DNA from: Neoroseomonas oryzicola
GTDB lineage: Bacteria > Pseudomonadota > Alphaproteobacteria > Acetobacterales > Acetobacteraceae
Direction: 5' to 3'
DNA length: 64,000 nt
Assembly (NCBI RefSeq): GCF_012163135.1
Contig: NZ_JAAVUP010000001.1
Span: forward strand, 744,001-808,000
The notes under the pieces: generated by a model
Databases searched by the model: none
The model's input: only the letters and a program-made list of their open reading frames with translations
What the model was told of the DNA's origin: nothing
Program-made: the position numbers and the translations under genes
Shown: positions 8,027 to 16,011 of the stretch, piece by piece
Position numbering within the stretch: position 1 is the stretch's first letter
How the letters are laid out: the number at the start of each line of letters is the position of its first letter

Positions 8027-8941
8027 ATGTTGTCTGGTGATGGCGGCGGTGACGGCGGGGGCGACGGCGGCGGAGATGGCGGAGGCGCGGTCGGGCGCGT
8101 CTTCACCCTGCCGATGGCCACGCGGCTCGAGGCGTCGGCCACCGGCAACCCGATCATCCTCAACCTGCCGCCGGGCGCGGCCGCGCCGGGCACCAGGGAC
8201 GGCTTCCCCAAGGCCGCCTGGTCGCCGCAGCTGCGCGCGACGCTGGTGCTCGCCGAATTCGCGACGCTCGACTGGAAGGGCGGTGACGCGGCGGCCGTCC
8301 CGCCGCCCGACGCGGCGATCGGGGCCGACGTGCTCGCGCTGCGCAAGCTGATCGGGCTGCGGCGCGACCGGCTTCCCGAGATCGTCGCGCAGGCACGGCG
8401 CTTCGATGCCTACCTGCTGCAGCTGCTCGGCGGCGGCGAGCGGCCGGCCGCCGCGGCCATCGTGGCGAGCGCCGTCGCGATCGGGCAGATGGTCGGCATG
8501 CACTGGAAGTGGCAGTTCCAGCGCGCGCGCCCGGCGCAGGTCTACCCGGCGCTGGTGCCCGTCATCGCGACGCCGCCGCACGCCTCCTACCCGTCCAACC
8601 ACGCGCTGCAGTCGCGGCTCGCCGCCCTCGCGCTGACCGAGATCTTCCCGGGCGGCACGCCGGCCGCGGACGCGCTGCGCCTCGCCTTCCAGCAACCCCT
8701 GCTGCTGATGGCCGACCGCATCGCCGAGAACCGCGAGGTGGCCGGCGTCCATTTCCCGAGCGATTCCGACGAGGGCAAGCGGATCGCCGATGAGCTGCTG
8801 CCGCTGCTGCGGCAGGTGAAGGCCTTCCAGGACCTGCTTGTCGAGGCGCGGGCGGAGATGGGCGGACTCGCGGCCGGCGCCATGCAGCAGGCCCTGCCCG
8901 CCCCGGGACCGCAGCAGGGCCAGGGAGGCACCGGGCCGTGA
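8027..8941 (+). CDS. Vanadium haloperoxidase / PAP2-family phosphatase-like protein
   Basis: 304 residues with the three motifs of the PAP2/vanadium chloroperoxidase superfamily: K161-x6-R168-P169, P189-S-N-H192 (usually PSGH), and R236-x5-H242-x3-D246 in REVAGVHFPSD. These residues bind phosphate or vanadate, and the last histidine is the nucleophile. No signal peptide or hydrophobic spans are seen, unlike membrane PAP2 enzymes, so it fits the soluble haloperoxidase-like group. Residues 5-20 are a GGGD tandem repeat coded by 12-bp units. Its GTGA end overlaps the protease gene start by 4 nt. Whether it is an acid phosphatase or haloperoxidase cannot be told. Confidence 0.82.
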   Translation: MLSGDGGGDGGGDGGGDGGGAVGRVFTLPMATRLEASATGNPIILNLPPGAAAPGTRDGFPKAAWSPQLRATLVLAEFATLDWKGGDAAAVPPPDAAIGADVLALRKLIGLRRDRLPEIVAQARRFDAYLLQLLGGGERPAAAAIVASAVAIGQMVGMHWKWQFQRARPAQVYPALVPVIATPPHASYPSNHALQSRLAALALTEIFPGGTPAADALRLAFQQPLLLMADRIAENREVAGVHFPSDSDEGKRIADELLPLLRQVKAFQDLLVEARAEMGGLAAGAMQQALPAPGPQQGQGGTGP

Positions 8942-10089
8942 GCTGGCCCTTCCTCTCCGCGGCCAAGGAGAAGCTCGCCCTCACCGACGACGAGGTCGGC
9001 TTCCTGCGGGAGGGGGGCATCCGCTCCTACGACGAGTTCCATGCCGTGCTGGCGGCGAGCCCCTCGCTCGACCAGCCGGGCTCGCGCATCCGCCGCCGGC
9101 CGCTGATGGAGCGGATGCGCAACATCGAGGACTGCCTCAGCCCCGAATACCGGGCGTTCATCGACCAGCCCCGCCCGGCGACCGGACTGGCGGGCGGGGC
9201 GAATCTCCTCACCGCGGGCGGCGGGCCGCCGCAGCCGGTGCCCAACTGGCCGCCGCCGGCGGATGCGGAAGCGCTCGGCGGCAAGCCTCAGCCCTGGCCG
9301 AACCTTGGCCTGCCGGTCGCGCAACGCCCGCTCTGGCCGCCGCGCGACCAGCTCGGCGCCGAGACCTGCATCGGCTTCGCCGCTTCCGGCGCGCTGGAGC
9401 GCGCCTGGATGGCGCCGGGCGCCGCAGCGCCCGATCCGCTCTCGGCGATCTATCTCTACAACCGCAGCCGCGCGCGCCTGCCGCCGGGCAGCCTGCCCGC
9501 CGGCTTCGCCAAGGGCGGCAGCCGGCTCGAGGGCGTCCGCCTCTCCCTGCCGCTCGATGGCGCCTGCCCGGAGGCCGACTGGCCCGACGGGACGCCGCCC
9601 GACCAGGCGCCGAGCGCCGCGGCGCTGGCGAGCGCGGTGAAGACCGACAAGCTCGTCTACTGGGACCTCAGCCCGAAGCGCTTCATCCGCCCGCCGAAGG
9701 CGGCGCGCGTGGTGTTCGACCTGCTCAACGCCGGGGTGCCGGTCGCCGTCGCGGCGCCGCTCTTCAAGGACCCCAATGCGCCGCAGAACCAGAACAACTG
9801 GAACTACGACTACGCCGCCTTCTCCGGCAAGGTCGCGGACCCGACACCGACCTGGGAACGGTTGGAGGACGGCCATGCGGTCGCGGTGCTCGGCTTCCAG
9901 GCCGACCCGACGCAGGACGACGGCGGCTGGTTCATCTTCCGCAACAGCCTCGGCCGTAGCTGGGCGACCAACCCGAACATCCCCGGCATCTTGCCGCGCG
10001 TGCCCGAACGCGGCTGGGGCGCCATGTCGGCGACCTATGTGGAGCGCCATGTCTGGGAAATCCTCGCCCTCCTCCCGGGACAGCCCTGA
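8938..10089 (+). CDS. Papain-like (C1 family) cysteine protease
   Basis: 383 residues. The catalytic set of the C1 peptidase family can be placed in order: Gln138 and Cys144 in RDQLGAETCIGFAASGALE, His313 in LEDGHAVAVLGF, and Asn336 in FIFRNSLGRSWA. The approximately 130-residue N-terminus is not recognisable and could be a pro-region or targeting segment. No signal peptide is seen. The start GTG at 8938 overlaps the upstream stop (GTGA), and the ankyrin gene begins inside its 3' end, so the three genes form one translational unit. A C1 protease in a bacterial cassette with an ankyrin protein suggests an effector with a partner or inhibitor, which is inference. Confidence 0.8.
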   Translation: MSWPFLSAAKEKLALTDDEVGFLREGGIRSYDEFHAVLAASPSLDQPGSRIRRRPLMERMRNIEDCLSPEYRAFIDQPRPATGLAGGANLLTAGGGPPQPVPNWPPPADAEALGGKPQPWPNLGLPVAQRPLWPPRDQLGAETCIGFAASGALERAWMAPGAAAPDPLSAIYLYNRSRARLPPGSLPAGFAKGGSRLEGVRLSLPLDGACPEADWPDGTPPDQAPSAAALASAVKTDKLVYWDLSPKRFIRPPKAARVVFDLLNAGVPVAVAAPLFKDPNAPQNQNNWNYDYAAFSGKVADPTPTWERLEDGHAVAVLGFQADPTQDDGGWFIFRNSLGRSWATNPNIPGILPRVPERGWGAMSATYVERHVWEILALLPGQP

Positions 10090-10624
10090 TCCCCTCGCCC
10101 GCTGGCAGGCCGCCGAGGCCGCGGTCGCTTCCGGCGACATGGCGGGGTTCCGTGCGGCCCTTGGCGACCCCGCGGGCTTCCCGGACTGCCTCCTCGGCGT
10201 CGATTTCCTCGGCTGCGGGGACCGGCCGCTCGACATCGCCATCCGCTGCGGGCCGCCGGCTTTCGTCGCCGCGCTGATCGCATCCGGCGCCGACCCGCGC
10301 GCCGAGGCGGCCGACGGCTTCCCGCCGCTGTTCCAGGCGATCGACGCGCCGCGCGAGGACCGCCACGCCGTCCTCGCGGTGCTGCTCGACGCGGGCGCCG
10401 ACACCGAACAGCGCGGGTTGAACGACGGAACCGCGCTGCACCACGCCGTGGCGCGGCGCGACATCGCGGCGGTGCGGATGCTCCTCGCGCATGGCGCCGA
10501 CATCGCGGCGCGGACGCGCATCGACGATCTCTCGACGCCGCTCGAGGACGCGGAAGCGATGGGCTTCGCCGAGGCCGTCGCGCTGATGCGCCCCGCCCCT
10601 TCCCCGCCGCGCCGGCGCCGCTAG
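10049..10624 (+). CDS. Ankyrin-repeat protein
   Basis: 191 residues with about four ankyrin repeats: RPLDIAIRCGPPAFVAALIASGADPRAE, FPPLFQAI with VLLDAGADTE, GTALHHAVARRDIAAVRMLLAHGADIAAR, and a final weaker one. Ankyrin repeats bind proteins and have no catalysis. The ATG at 10049, preceded by GGAG at 10041, lies 41 nt inside the protease gene in another frame, which implies coupled translation. Close coupling to a predicted protease makes it a candidate inhibitor, chaperone or adaptor for that enzyme; no direct evidence exists. Confidence 0.8.
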   Translation: MSGKSSPSSRDSPDPLARWQAAEAAVASGDMAGFRAALGDPAGFPDCLLGVDFLGCGDRPLDIAIRCGPPAFVAALIASGADPRAEAADGFPPLFQAIDAPREDRHAVLAVLLDAGADTEQRGLNDGTALHHAVARRDIAAVRMLLAHGADIAARTRIDDLSTPLEDAEAMGFAEAVALMRPAPSPPRRRR

Positions 10625-10654
10625 GCTGGCCCCGGCGAAACCGGGGACCGGCGC

Positions 10655-12217
10655 ATGGCGATCCGCAACGTGCTCTACATCATGTGCGACCAGCTGCGCT
10701 GGGATCACCTCGGCTGCGCGGGGCATCCCTTCCTGCGCACGCCGAACATCGATGCGCTCGCCGCACGCGGCGTGCGCTTCGCGCAGGCCTATGTCCAGTC
10801 GGGCATCTGCGGGCCGTCGCGCATGTCGGCCTATACGGGGCGCTACGTCTCCTCGCATGGCGCGACGCACAACCGCGTGCCGCTGTCGGTCGGCGAGGTG
10901 ACGCTGGGCTGGCACCTGCGCGAAAGCGGGCGGACGCTCGCACTGGCCGGAAAGACCCACATGCTGCCCGATGCGCGCGGGATGAAGCGGCTGCTGCTCG
11001 ACGGGCAAGACGAGCTCGCGGTGCTGCTGCGCGAGGGCTGGTTCACCCTGGTCGACCGCCACGACGGCCATCACGCCGAGACCGACAGCGCCTATGCCGA
11101 CTGGCTGCGCGCGCAGGGCTACGACAGCAAGGACCCCTGGACCGACTGGGTCATCGCCGTCACCGACGCGGCGGGCAACACGCAGAACGGCTGGAAGATG
11201 CGCAACGCGCGCCACCCCGCGCGGGTGAAGGAGGAGCACAGCGAGACCGCCTACACCACCGACCGCGCCATCGCCTTCATGGACGCGCAGGGCGACAGCC
11301 CCTGGGTGCTGCACCTGTCCTACGTGAAGCCGCACTGGCCCTACATCGCGCCCGCGCCCTACCACGCGATGTATTCACCCGATCAGTGCCTGCCCGTCGC
11401 GCGCGATCCCGCCGAGCGCGGCAATGCCGCGCACCCCATCCTGCGCGAGTTCCAGGCCGAGGAGGTCGCGCAGTCCTTCCAGAACGACGACTGCATCGCG
11501 ACGGTGCGGCCGGCCTATCAGGGGCTGATCGCGCAGCTCGACCATCACCTCGGGCGGGTCTGGGCGGCGCTTGAGCGGTTGGGGCGGTGGGAGGACACGC
11601 TCGTCGTCTTCACCTCGGACCATGGCGACTATCTCGGCGACCATTGGCTGGGCGAGAAGGAGCTGTTCCACGACTGCATCCAGCGCGTGCCGATGCTGGT
11701 CTTCGATCCCTCGCGTGAGGCCGACGCCATGCGCGGCACGGTGGATGACCGCTTCGTCGAGGCGATCGACGTGGTGCCGACCATCCTCGATGCGCTGGGC
11801 CTCGATCCGGCGGAGCATGTGGTGGAGGGCCGTTCGCTGCTGCCGCTGACGCGCGGCGCATCACCCGTGTGGCGGGAGGCCGTGTGCAGCGAGCTCGACT
11901 GGACCTTCCGCGGCGCGCGGCGGCGGCTCGGGCTGAAGACCGGCCAGCATCACGCCTGGATGGTGCGCACCGATCGCTGGAAGTACGTCCATTGGACGGA
12001 CGGCTTCCGGCCGATGCTGTTCGACCTCGCCGCGGATCCGCAGGAATTCCATGACCTCGGCGCCGATCCGGCGCTCGAGGGCGTGCGCGAGGCGATGCGG
12101 GACCGGCTGCTCGCCTGGTTCACGGCGCTCAAGCGCCGCACGACGCTGACCTGGGCCGAGGCCGAGTTCCGCACGGACCGCCACAAGGCGGCCGGCGTGT
12201 TCTACGGGGAGTGGTAG
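10655..12217 (+). CDS. Formylglycine-type sulfatase / phosphonate monoester hydrolase
   Basis: 520 residues of the alkaline phosphatase superfamily. Asp12 in YIMCDQLRWDH begins the metal site. Cys52 in ICGPSRMSAYTGR fits C-x-P-S-R, the signal for conversion of Cys to formylglycine by a maturase. FTSDHGDYLGDHWLGEKE supplies later metal and base residues. Length and the insertion around DPWTDWVIAVTDAAG resemble phosphonate monoester hydrolases and choline-sulfatase relatives rather than classical arylsulfatases. No signal peptide is present, so it is cytoplasmic. A short GC hairpin (10630-10646) precedes the start. The exact substrate (sulfate, phosphate or phosphonate ester) is uncertain. Confidence 0.88.
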   Translation: MAIRNVLYIMCDQLRWDHLGCAGHPFLRTPNIDALAARGVRFAQAYVQSGICGPSRMSAYTGRYVSSHGATHNRVPLSVGEVTLGWHLRESGRTLALAGKTHMLPDARGMKRLLLDGQDELAVLLREGWFTLVDRHDGHHAETDSAYADWLRAQGYDSKDPWTDWVIAVTDAAGNTQNGWKMRNARHPARVKEEHSETAYTTDRAIAFMDAQGDSPWVLHLSYVKPHWPYIAPAPYHAMYSPDQCLPVARDPAERGNAAHPILREFQAEEVAQSFQNDDCIATVRPAYQGLIAQLDHHLGRVWAALERLGRWEDTLVVFTSDHGDYLGDHWLGEKELFHDCIQRVPMLVFDPSREADAMRGTVDDRFVEAIDVVPTILDALGLDPAEHVVEGRSLLPLTRGASPVWREAVCSELDWTFRGARRRLGLKTGQHHAWMVRTDRWKYVHWTDGFRPMLFDLAADPQEFHDLGADPALEGVREAMRDRLLAWFTALKRRTTLTWAEAEFRTDRHKAAGVFYGEW

Positions 12218-12359
12218 CGGCCGCTCGCCCCGCGCGGGACAGTGCCACCTGCGGCCAGAACGGCCGGGGTCACGAAATCAAGGCCGGTCGACCCCAGCCA
12301 CGCGGCCGGGTCGTCGGACCGACGCCGCGCAGCAAGGCCGCCGAATGCCGGTCAGGGGG

Positions 12360-12382
12360 GCGCGAAGGCTAGGCCTCCGCGC
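12360..12382. terminator. Hairpin between convergent genes
   Basis: GCGCGAAGGC pairs with GCCTCCGCGC over 10 bp with one mismatch and a 3-nt loop, between the sulfatase gene (plus, ends 12217) and a small minus-strand gene ending at 12389. It has no clear T tract, so it is a weak terminator candidate. Confidence 0.35.
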
Positions 12383-12388
12383 GGCCCG

Positions 12389-12559
12389 TCACCGCGCGAT
12401 CCAGGCGTCCGGACCGTCCTCGGTCGTCTCGGGCAGGTCGGCGGCCAGGTCCTGGACCACCGCCGCCACCCATTCCTCCGCCGTCGTGCCGAGGGCCGCC
12501 GCGCGCCGCGCGATCTCCTCCGCCACTCCGTCCGGCAGTTCCACCTTCACCTGGGTCAT
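12389..12559 (-). CDS. Small ribbon-helix-helix-like protein
   Basis: 56 residues: a short beta-like start (MTQVKVELPDGVAEEI) followed by two helices (AEEIARRAAALG, TAEEWVAAVVQDLAADL). This is the layout of CopG/Arc-type ribbon-helix-helix proteins, which act as small repressors or antitoxins. The start at 12559 is chosen because AGGAGCGAGG lies just upstream and the fold begins there; an in-frame ATG 27 codons upstream adds unrelated sequence. No toxin gene is next to it (the neighbour is a flavin reductase), so a solitary regulator is as likely as an antitoxin. Confidence 0.6.
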   Translation of the reverse strand: MTQVKVELPDGVAEEIARRAAALGTTAEEWVAAVVQDLAADLPETTEDGPDAWIAR

Positions 12560-12662
12560 CGGCCTCGCTCCTGGCACCGCTGCGCCAAAGATAGGGTGAT
12601 CAAGGTTTAAGGCACCTTTGCGGCTTCGGCATGGAAGCAATGCTGCAGCGCGGTAACGTGGA

Positions 12663-13157
12663 TCACTCCGCCCCGACCCGGTGGTAGTCCCGGCTGAACC
12701 AGATCAGCCCGCGGGACGCCGCGCCCTGGCGCACCGCCTCCACCTCGCAGAACAGGACGCTGTGGGTGCCGCGCTCCACCACCTCGGCGATGCGGCAGTC
12801 GAAGGACACGGTGCAGCCGTCGAGCGCCGGCGCGCCGGTCGAGAGCAACCCCCAGCTCGCGTGGCTGAAGCGCTCGGGCATGTCCGCCTCGGCGCTGCGG
12901 CCGGCGAAGCGGGCCGACAATTCCTCCTGCCCCGGCGCCAGGCAGTTCACGCAGAGCACGCCATTGTCCTTGAACAGCCGGTTCTGCGGGCTGCCGCGGT
13001 TGAGGCAGACCAGCAGCGTCGGCGGGTCGTCCGTCACCGAGCAGACTGCGCTCACCGTCATCCCGCCCAGGCCCGCGGGCCCGTCGGTGGTCACGATGTT
13101 CACCGCCGCGCCAAGTCGGGACATGGCGTCGCGGAATTCCTGCTTCGTCACGGTCAT
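12663..13157 (-). CDS. FMN reductase (flavin reductase family)
   Basis: 164 residues matching the flavin reductase-like FMN-binding family (HpaC/RutF type). Visible marks are VTKQEFRDAMSRLGAAVNIVTTDGP, GMTVSAVCSVTDDPPTLLVCLNRGSPQN (flavin-binding segment), a central LCVNCLAPGQEELSARFAG, and the C-terminal ending GLIWFSRDYHRVG. It uses NAD(P)H to supply reduced flavin to a monooxygenase partner, which is not in this window. The ATG at 13157 fits the family length; the frame is open further upstream but that part is low-complexity and overlaps the next gene's 3' end. Confidence 0.88.
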   Translation of the reverse strand: MTVTKQEFRDAMSRLGAAVNIVTTDGPAGLGGMTVSAVCSVTDDPPTLLVCLNRGSPQNRLFKDNGVLCVNCLAPGQEELSARFAGRSAEADMPERFSHASWGLLSTGAPALDGCTVSFDCRIAEVVERGTHSVLFCEVEAVRQGAASRGLIWFSRDYHRVGAE

Positions 13158-13215
13158 CAATAGGGTCCTGAATGCGATGCGCGCCGGAACGCCGGCCTGT
13201 CCACAGGGTGCACGC

Positions 13216-13908
13216 TCACGAGCGCTGCGGACAGGGGCCGAAGCGGATGTCCTCGACCCGCGCCTCGATGCGGGCATTGGTGTCGTCCGAATCGAGGCCG
13301 ATGACGATCTTCTCGACCGGCGGCGGATTGCCGCCGAAGGTCTCGCGCCACAGGGCGGCGAGGTTCACGCGTTCCTCCTGCCAGGCGCCGCGCGGCGCTT
13401 GCGCGGAGCGCAGCACGAAGACACGGCCGAGCCCGGCCATGTAGGGGCTTTCGAAGCCGCGCGGCTCCTCCCCCGTGCCGCCCCAGACGAAGACGAGCGC
13501 GGCGCGCGGCAGGCTGCGGCCCCCGGCATGGGCCTCGGCCATGGTATGCTGGACGCGCTGCCAAGCGCTCGCGCGCGGCGGCCAGCCGCCGAAGCCGATG
13601 GTGATCGAAATGGCGCGGTCGTCGCCGCCCCGGCGGTCGAGCCGCGTCGGCGGCGGGCCCTGGTCGACGCGCCAGCGCCAGCTCAGGCACTCCGCGGCGC
13701 GGCGTTCGTAGCGCCAGAGAAAACTGCCCTGCCCGCGCGCGGAAAGCGCGATGCCGCCGTCCTGCGTGACCGCGATCCGGGCGGGCGGGATGCCCGGCCA
13801 GGATCCTTCCTGCCAGGCCCCCGGAGGTTCGCCCGCGACCGCGTCCGGCGCCGGGACCGCAGACCCGACGGCCAGCCCGACGCCCAGCAGGGTCGCGCAC
13901 CACCGCAT
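13216..13908 (-). CDS. Secreted DUF3047 family protein
   Basis: 230 residues with a signal peptide (cleavage near DAVAG). It shows the DUF3047 pattern: ECLSWRWRVDQGPPPTRLDRRGGDDRAISITIGF in the middle, then LVFVWGG, and a C-terminal FGGNPPPVEKIVIGLDSDDTNARIEARVEDIRF. The fold is predicted to be a carbohydrate-binding-like beta sandwich. No enzyme function is known for the family. It is the middle one of three minus-strand genes with short gaps. Confidence 0.8.
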   Translation of the reverse strand: MRWCATLLGVGLAVGSAVPAPDAVAGEPPGAWQEGSWPGIPPARIAVTQDGGIALSARGQGSFLWRYERRAAECLSWRWRVDQGPPPTRLDRRGGDDRAISITIGFGGWPPRASAWQRVQHTMAEAHAGGRSLPRAALVFVWGGTGEEPRGFESPYMAGLGRVFVLRSAQAPRGAWQEERVNLAALWRETFGGNPPPVEKIVIGLDSDDTNARIEARVEDIRFGPCPQRS

Positions 13909-13962
13909 GTGACCAAATGTGTCGCGCCGGAGGCGCAGGACAAGGGGCCCGAAGCGCGCGGA

Positions 13963-14433
13963 TCAGCGCTTCACGACGCCGCCCGGCGCACCGCCGCCGA
14001 AATTGCCGCCGCCACCGCCGAAGTTCCCGCCGCCGCCGCCGAGGTTCCCCCCGCCGCCCCCGAGGTTGCCCCCGCCTCCGGCGCCGAGGTTCCCGCCCAC
14101 CGCGCCGCCGCTGCGGTAGGCATTGGTCACCGCGTCGACCAGGCGGCCGCTGTCGTTGGCGCGGTCGGTCACCCAGGCGAAGACCACCGCGATGCCCTTG
14201 CCGGAGATGCAGCGGATGGTCAGCGCTTCCTCCCCCCGCCAGCCGAAGATGGTCTGGCGGTCCTGGGAGATGCTTGGCCGGAAGCCCACGCTCTGGATGA
14301 CGCGGGATCCGATCGCCAGGCATTCCTCCTGGTCGTTCGAGGGCAGGTCCGCCCAGGCGGTGGTCACCGAGGCCGCGAGCGCCGGCGCGGAAACCAGTGA
14401 GAGGGCAAGGCCGAGCATCGGGATGCGGGACAC
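13963..14433 (-). CDS. Secreted small protein with glycine-rich repeat tail
   Basis: 156 residues. A signal peptide (ending PALAAS) precedes an approximately 85-residue domain with two cysteines (QEECLAIG and TIRCISGKG) that could form a disulfide; this domain ends TDRANDSGRLVDAVTNAYRSG. The last 45 residues are repeats of GGGGGNL or GGGGGNF, coded by near-identical 21-bp units, ending PGGVVKR. The globular part is not recognised. The tail is likely flexible and could bind surfaces or other proteins. Repeat number could vary between strains because the units are nearly identical DNA. Confidence 0.75.
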   Translation of the reverse strand: MSRIPMLGLALSLVSAPALAASVTTAWADLPSNDQEECLAIGSRVIQSVGFRPSISQDRQTIFGWRGEEALTIRCISGKGIAVVFAWVTDRANDSGRLVDAVTNAYRSGGAVGGNLGAGGGGNLGGGGGNLGGGGGNFGGGGGNFGGGAPGGVVKR

Positions 14434-14517
14434 GGAAACCTCCTGGCGCGTCTCTGTCTGTTGCTGCGCGGATGATGCGGCGGCCGCGCGCGGATGTGGA
14501 GGGGTTCGCGCGACCGC

Positions 14518-15060
14518 TCAGCCTCGCGACGCCACGAGGCGATAGAGCACATGTTCGTGCAGCGGGTGGTCCGCCGGCAGCCGCGGGTGCCCGAAGCTGC
14601 CGTCCGGCGTCATGCCGAGCCGTTCCATCAGCCGCCAGGACGGCGCATTGGCCGGCACGGTGAAGGCGACGATCTCGGGCAGGCGCAGCGTGCCGAAGCC
14701 GTAGCCGAGCGCCATCCGCGCCGCTTCCTCGGCATGGCCGCGCCGGCGGAAGGCCGGGGCGATGCGCCAGCCGATCTCGACCGCGGGGGTGAAGCGCGCG
14801 GTCCAGGGGATGTTCATCAGCCCGACCACGCCGACGAAGGGCGCGCCGCCGCGTTCCTCGACGACCCAGAAGCCCCAGCCATGCTCGGCGAAATGGGCCT
14901 TCAGCCGCGCCGCCCAGGCGTCGCTCTCGGCCCGCGTCATGACCGAGGCGAAGTACCGCATGCTCTCGGGATCGCCGTTGATGGCGAAGAGCGGTTCGAG
15001 GTCCTCCTGCCGCCACGGGCGCAGGATCAGGCGGGGGCCTTCGATGGTGGCAGGCGTCAT
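14518..15060 (-). CDS. GNAT family N-acetyltransferase (RimJ/RimL-like)
   Basis: 180 residues. ETPRL-like opening (IEGPRLILRPWRQEDLEPLF), VGVVGLMNIPWTARFTPAVEIGWRIAPAFRRRGHAEEAARMAL (acetyl-CoA binding R-x-x-G-x-A type loop), and the late VPANAPSWRLMERLGM are typical of the RimJ/RimL branch that acetylates protein N-termini or small amines. The acceptor is not predictable. The start at 15060 is used; an in-frame ATG at 15075 with AAAGG upstream is an alternative. It is divergent from the CoA transferase genes, with a 120-nt shared upstream region. Confidence 0.88.
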   Translation of the reverse strand: MTPATIEGPRLILRPWRQEDLEPLFAINGDPESMRYFASVMTRAESDAWAARLKAHFAEHGWGFWVVEERGGAPFVGVVGLMNIPWTARFTPAVEIGWRIAPAFRRRGHAEEAARMALGYGFGTLRLPEIVAFTVPANAPSWRLMERLGMTPDGSFGHPRLPADHPLHEHVLYRLVASRG

Positions 15061-15180
15061 GGGCAGGACCGGCATTCCTTTGCCCGGCATCATGGCGCGG
15101 CCGTCCGTTCCGGTCATCGCCCCCGCCGCCCTGGCGGGCCCGGCGGGGCCGGCGTAGAACCGGCGCTGGAGGAACTGCCG

Positions 15181-16011
15181 ATGATGCTGCCATCCGTGGA
15201 CGCGCTTGCCGCCATGGTGCCCGACGGGGCGCTGGTGGCGATGCCGCCCGACAATTCGCTGCCGTCGGTGGCAATCGCCAAGGCGCTCATCCGCAAGGGC
15301 GCGCGCAACCTGCGCCTGCTCGGCGTGCCGGTGTCGGGCTTCGCGACGGACATCCTGATCGGCGCCGGCTGCGTGGCGGAGGTCGAGACCTCGGCGGTCT
15401 CCCTCGGCGAGGCCGGCTTCGCGCCCCGCTTCTCGGCCGCGCTGAAAGAGGGGCGGATCAAGGTGCGCGACGCCACCTGCCCGGCGATCCACACCATGCT
15501 GCAGGCCTCGGAGAAGGGCGTGCCCTTCATGCCGCTGCGCGGGATCATCGGGTCCGACATCCTCGCGAACCGGCCGGACTGGAAGGTCGTGCCCAACCCC
15601 TTCGCCGAGAACGGGTCCGACCCGATCGTGCTGCTGCCCGCGAAGCAGCCGGACTTCGCCCTGTTCCACGCCGCGATGGCGGACAGCGAGGGCAATGTCT
15701 GGCTCGGCCGCCGGCGCGAATGCGCGACCATCGCGCACGCATCGAAGGCCGCGCTCGTGACCGTCGAGCGCGTGGTCGAGGGCAATTTCCTCGAGGATGA
15801 GCGCCTCGCCTCCGGCGCCATCAGCGCGACCTATGTGACCGCCACCGCGATCGCCGAGCGCGGCGCGCGGCCTGCCGCGCTGCTCGACGAATACGGCTTC
15901 GACCAGGCCTATGTCTCCGACTACGCCCGCGCGGCGAAGACCGAGGAGGGCTTCCGCGCCTGGCTCGACCGAGAGGTCTTCGCCGGCGCGCAGAAGGTCG
16001 CCGCGGAATGA
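15181..16011 (+). CDS. CoA transferase, alpha subunit (family I, glutaconate type)
   Basis: 276 residues of the family I CoA-transferase alpha type. Landmarks are MVPDGALVAMPPDNS near the start, the Rossmann-like ALIRKGARNLRLLGVPVSG, and FHAAMADSEGNVWLGRRRE. It pairs with the gene starting at 16008 by a 4-nt ATGA overlap, so the two subunits are made together. The pair would move CoA between carboxylic acids. The substrate could be glutaconate, 3-oxoadipate or another diacid; no pathway genes next to it decide this. The start ATG at 15181 has GGAGGAACT 5 to 12 nt upstream. Confidence 0.85.
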   Translation: MMLPSVDALAAMVPDGALVAMPPDNSLPSVAIAKALIRKGARNLRLLGVPVSGFATDILIGAGCVAEVETSAVSLGEAGFAPRFSAALKEGRIKVRDATCPAIHTMLQASEKGVPFMPLRGIIGSDILANRPDWKVVPNPFAENGSDPIVLLPAKQPDFALFHAAMADSEGNVWLGRRRECATIAHASKAALVTVERVVEGNFLEDERLASGAISATYVTATAIAERGARPAALLDEYGFDQAYVSDYARAAKTEEGFRAWLDREVFAGAQKVAAE

